Of a stretch of 64,000 nucleotides of DNA, positions 63,801 through 64,000 are shown piece by piece (the first letter of the stretch is position 1; each line of letters opens with the position of its first letter). The stretch comes from Trichinella spiralis (Eukaryota; Nematoda; Enoplea; Trichinellida; Trichinellidae), in NCBI GenBank assembly GCA_000181795.3, contig CM012954.1, positions 10,142,152 through 10,206,151 of the forward strand, read 5' to 3'. Under the pieces are notes generated by a model. That model saw only the letters and a program-made list of their open reading frames with translations, was not told where the DNA came from and ran no database searches. Both the position numbers and the translations under genes were made by a program.

Positions 63801-64000
63801 GGCACCTGCTACAAAAGTGACAAGACTGCACGCTCGAGGAAAAACGGTAACTTGCTTCGTTGTTCAATTTCCCTTTTCATACAAATAATTATTTATGCAT
63901 TCAATGCATTAAATTATTCTCATTAAATCTATTTCACAGCCAGGAAACATGCAAACTGGCCACAAAGACGGTTCAAAACGAGGAAGTACATATTTCTACT
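58766..64000 (+). CDS. Neuroligin, 3'-truncated by window edge
   Basis: A postsynaptic adhesion protein with an esterase-like ectodomain that binds neurexin. Exons: 58766-59195, 62743-62889, 62957-63315, 63382-63846, 63940-64000 (continues), about 487 residues visible. The start ATG gives a signal peptide ([19 protein letters not shown]). Cholinesterase-fold landmarks are [90 protein letters not shown] and [14 protein letters not shown]. The nucleophile elbow reads GWDTG: the catalytic Ser of true esterases is Asp (about residue 238), as expected for a non-enzymatic adhesion member. Pattern and wording are closest to nematode NLG-1. The rest of the ectodomain, membrane span and PDZ ligand lie beyond the window. 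The upstream frame from 58751 lacks an ATG, hence this start. Confidence 0.88.
59196..62742 (+). other. Long first neuroligin intron
   Basis: A 3.5 kb intron, far longer than the gene's other introns. It contains GAT/GGT triplet repeats (about 59298-59341), CAA repeats (about 59470-59491) and an ATC tract (about 60823-60855). No conserved exon recognised inside. Long first introns often hold regulatory elements, but I cannot point to one. Confidence 0.7.

Overview
The window looks like an AT-rich invertebrate nuclear genome, most likely a nematode. The evidence is spliced protein genes with short introns ending in TTTCAG-type acceptors, a nematode-like set (vinculin, neuroligin, nicotinic receptor subunit, multi-CBM14 secreted protein), and a eukaryotic tRNA-Leu pair. 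Intron density is high and many introns appear to sit where other animals have them, which would fit an early-branching clade such as Enoplea/Dorylaimia better than Caenorhabditis. That placement is inference; I could not run a search.

Layout: 1-9242 (+) is the 3' part of a vinculin gene, continuing from upstream of the window. 9243-28456 is a 19 kb stretch with no gene I can support. Its centre is a large inverted repeat (arms about 11875-15360 and 20598-24100, roughly 95% alike where I compared them by eye). The spacer holds an assembly gap, hairpin-rich satellite units, arrays of splice-donor-like motifs and a tandem duplication. 28457-30430 (-) is a PRKX-type cAMP-dependent kinase and 36732-40737 (-) is CDK11 (PITSLRE kinase). 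41524-45398 (-) is a secreted protein with nine chitin-binding CBM14 domains, mostly one per exon. 47563-52574 (+) is a nicotinic acetylcholine receptor subunit. It converges tail to tail with a KLHL20-type BTB-Kelch gene at 52874-56117 (-). Two nearly identical tRNA-Leu(UAA) genes follow, and then the first part of a neuroligin gene (58766 to the window end, +).

The genes do not form one pathway. They are ordinary single-copy animal genes for cell adhesion (vinculin), signalling (PRKX), transcription/splicing (CDK11), extracellular matrix or eggshell (CBM14 protein), synapse (receptor subunit, neuroligin) and ubiquitin ligation (KLHL20). The least explained parts are the inverted repeat with its spacer, and several extra phase-compatible exons in vinculin that lie between conserved blocks. 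Exon boundaries were set by hand from splice consensus, reading-frame phase and remembered family sequences; transcripts could move some of them.
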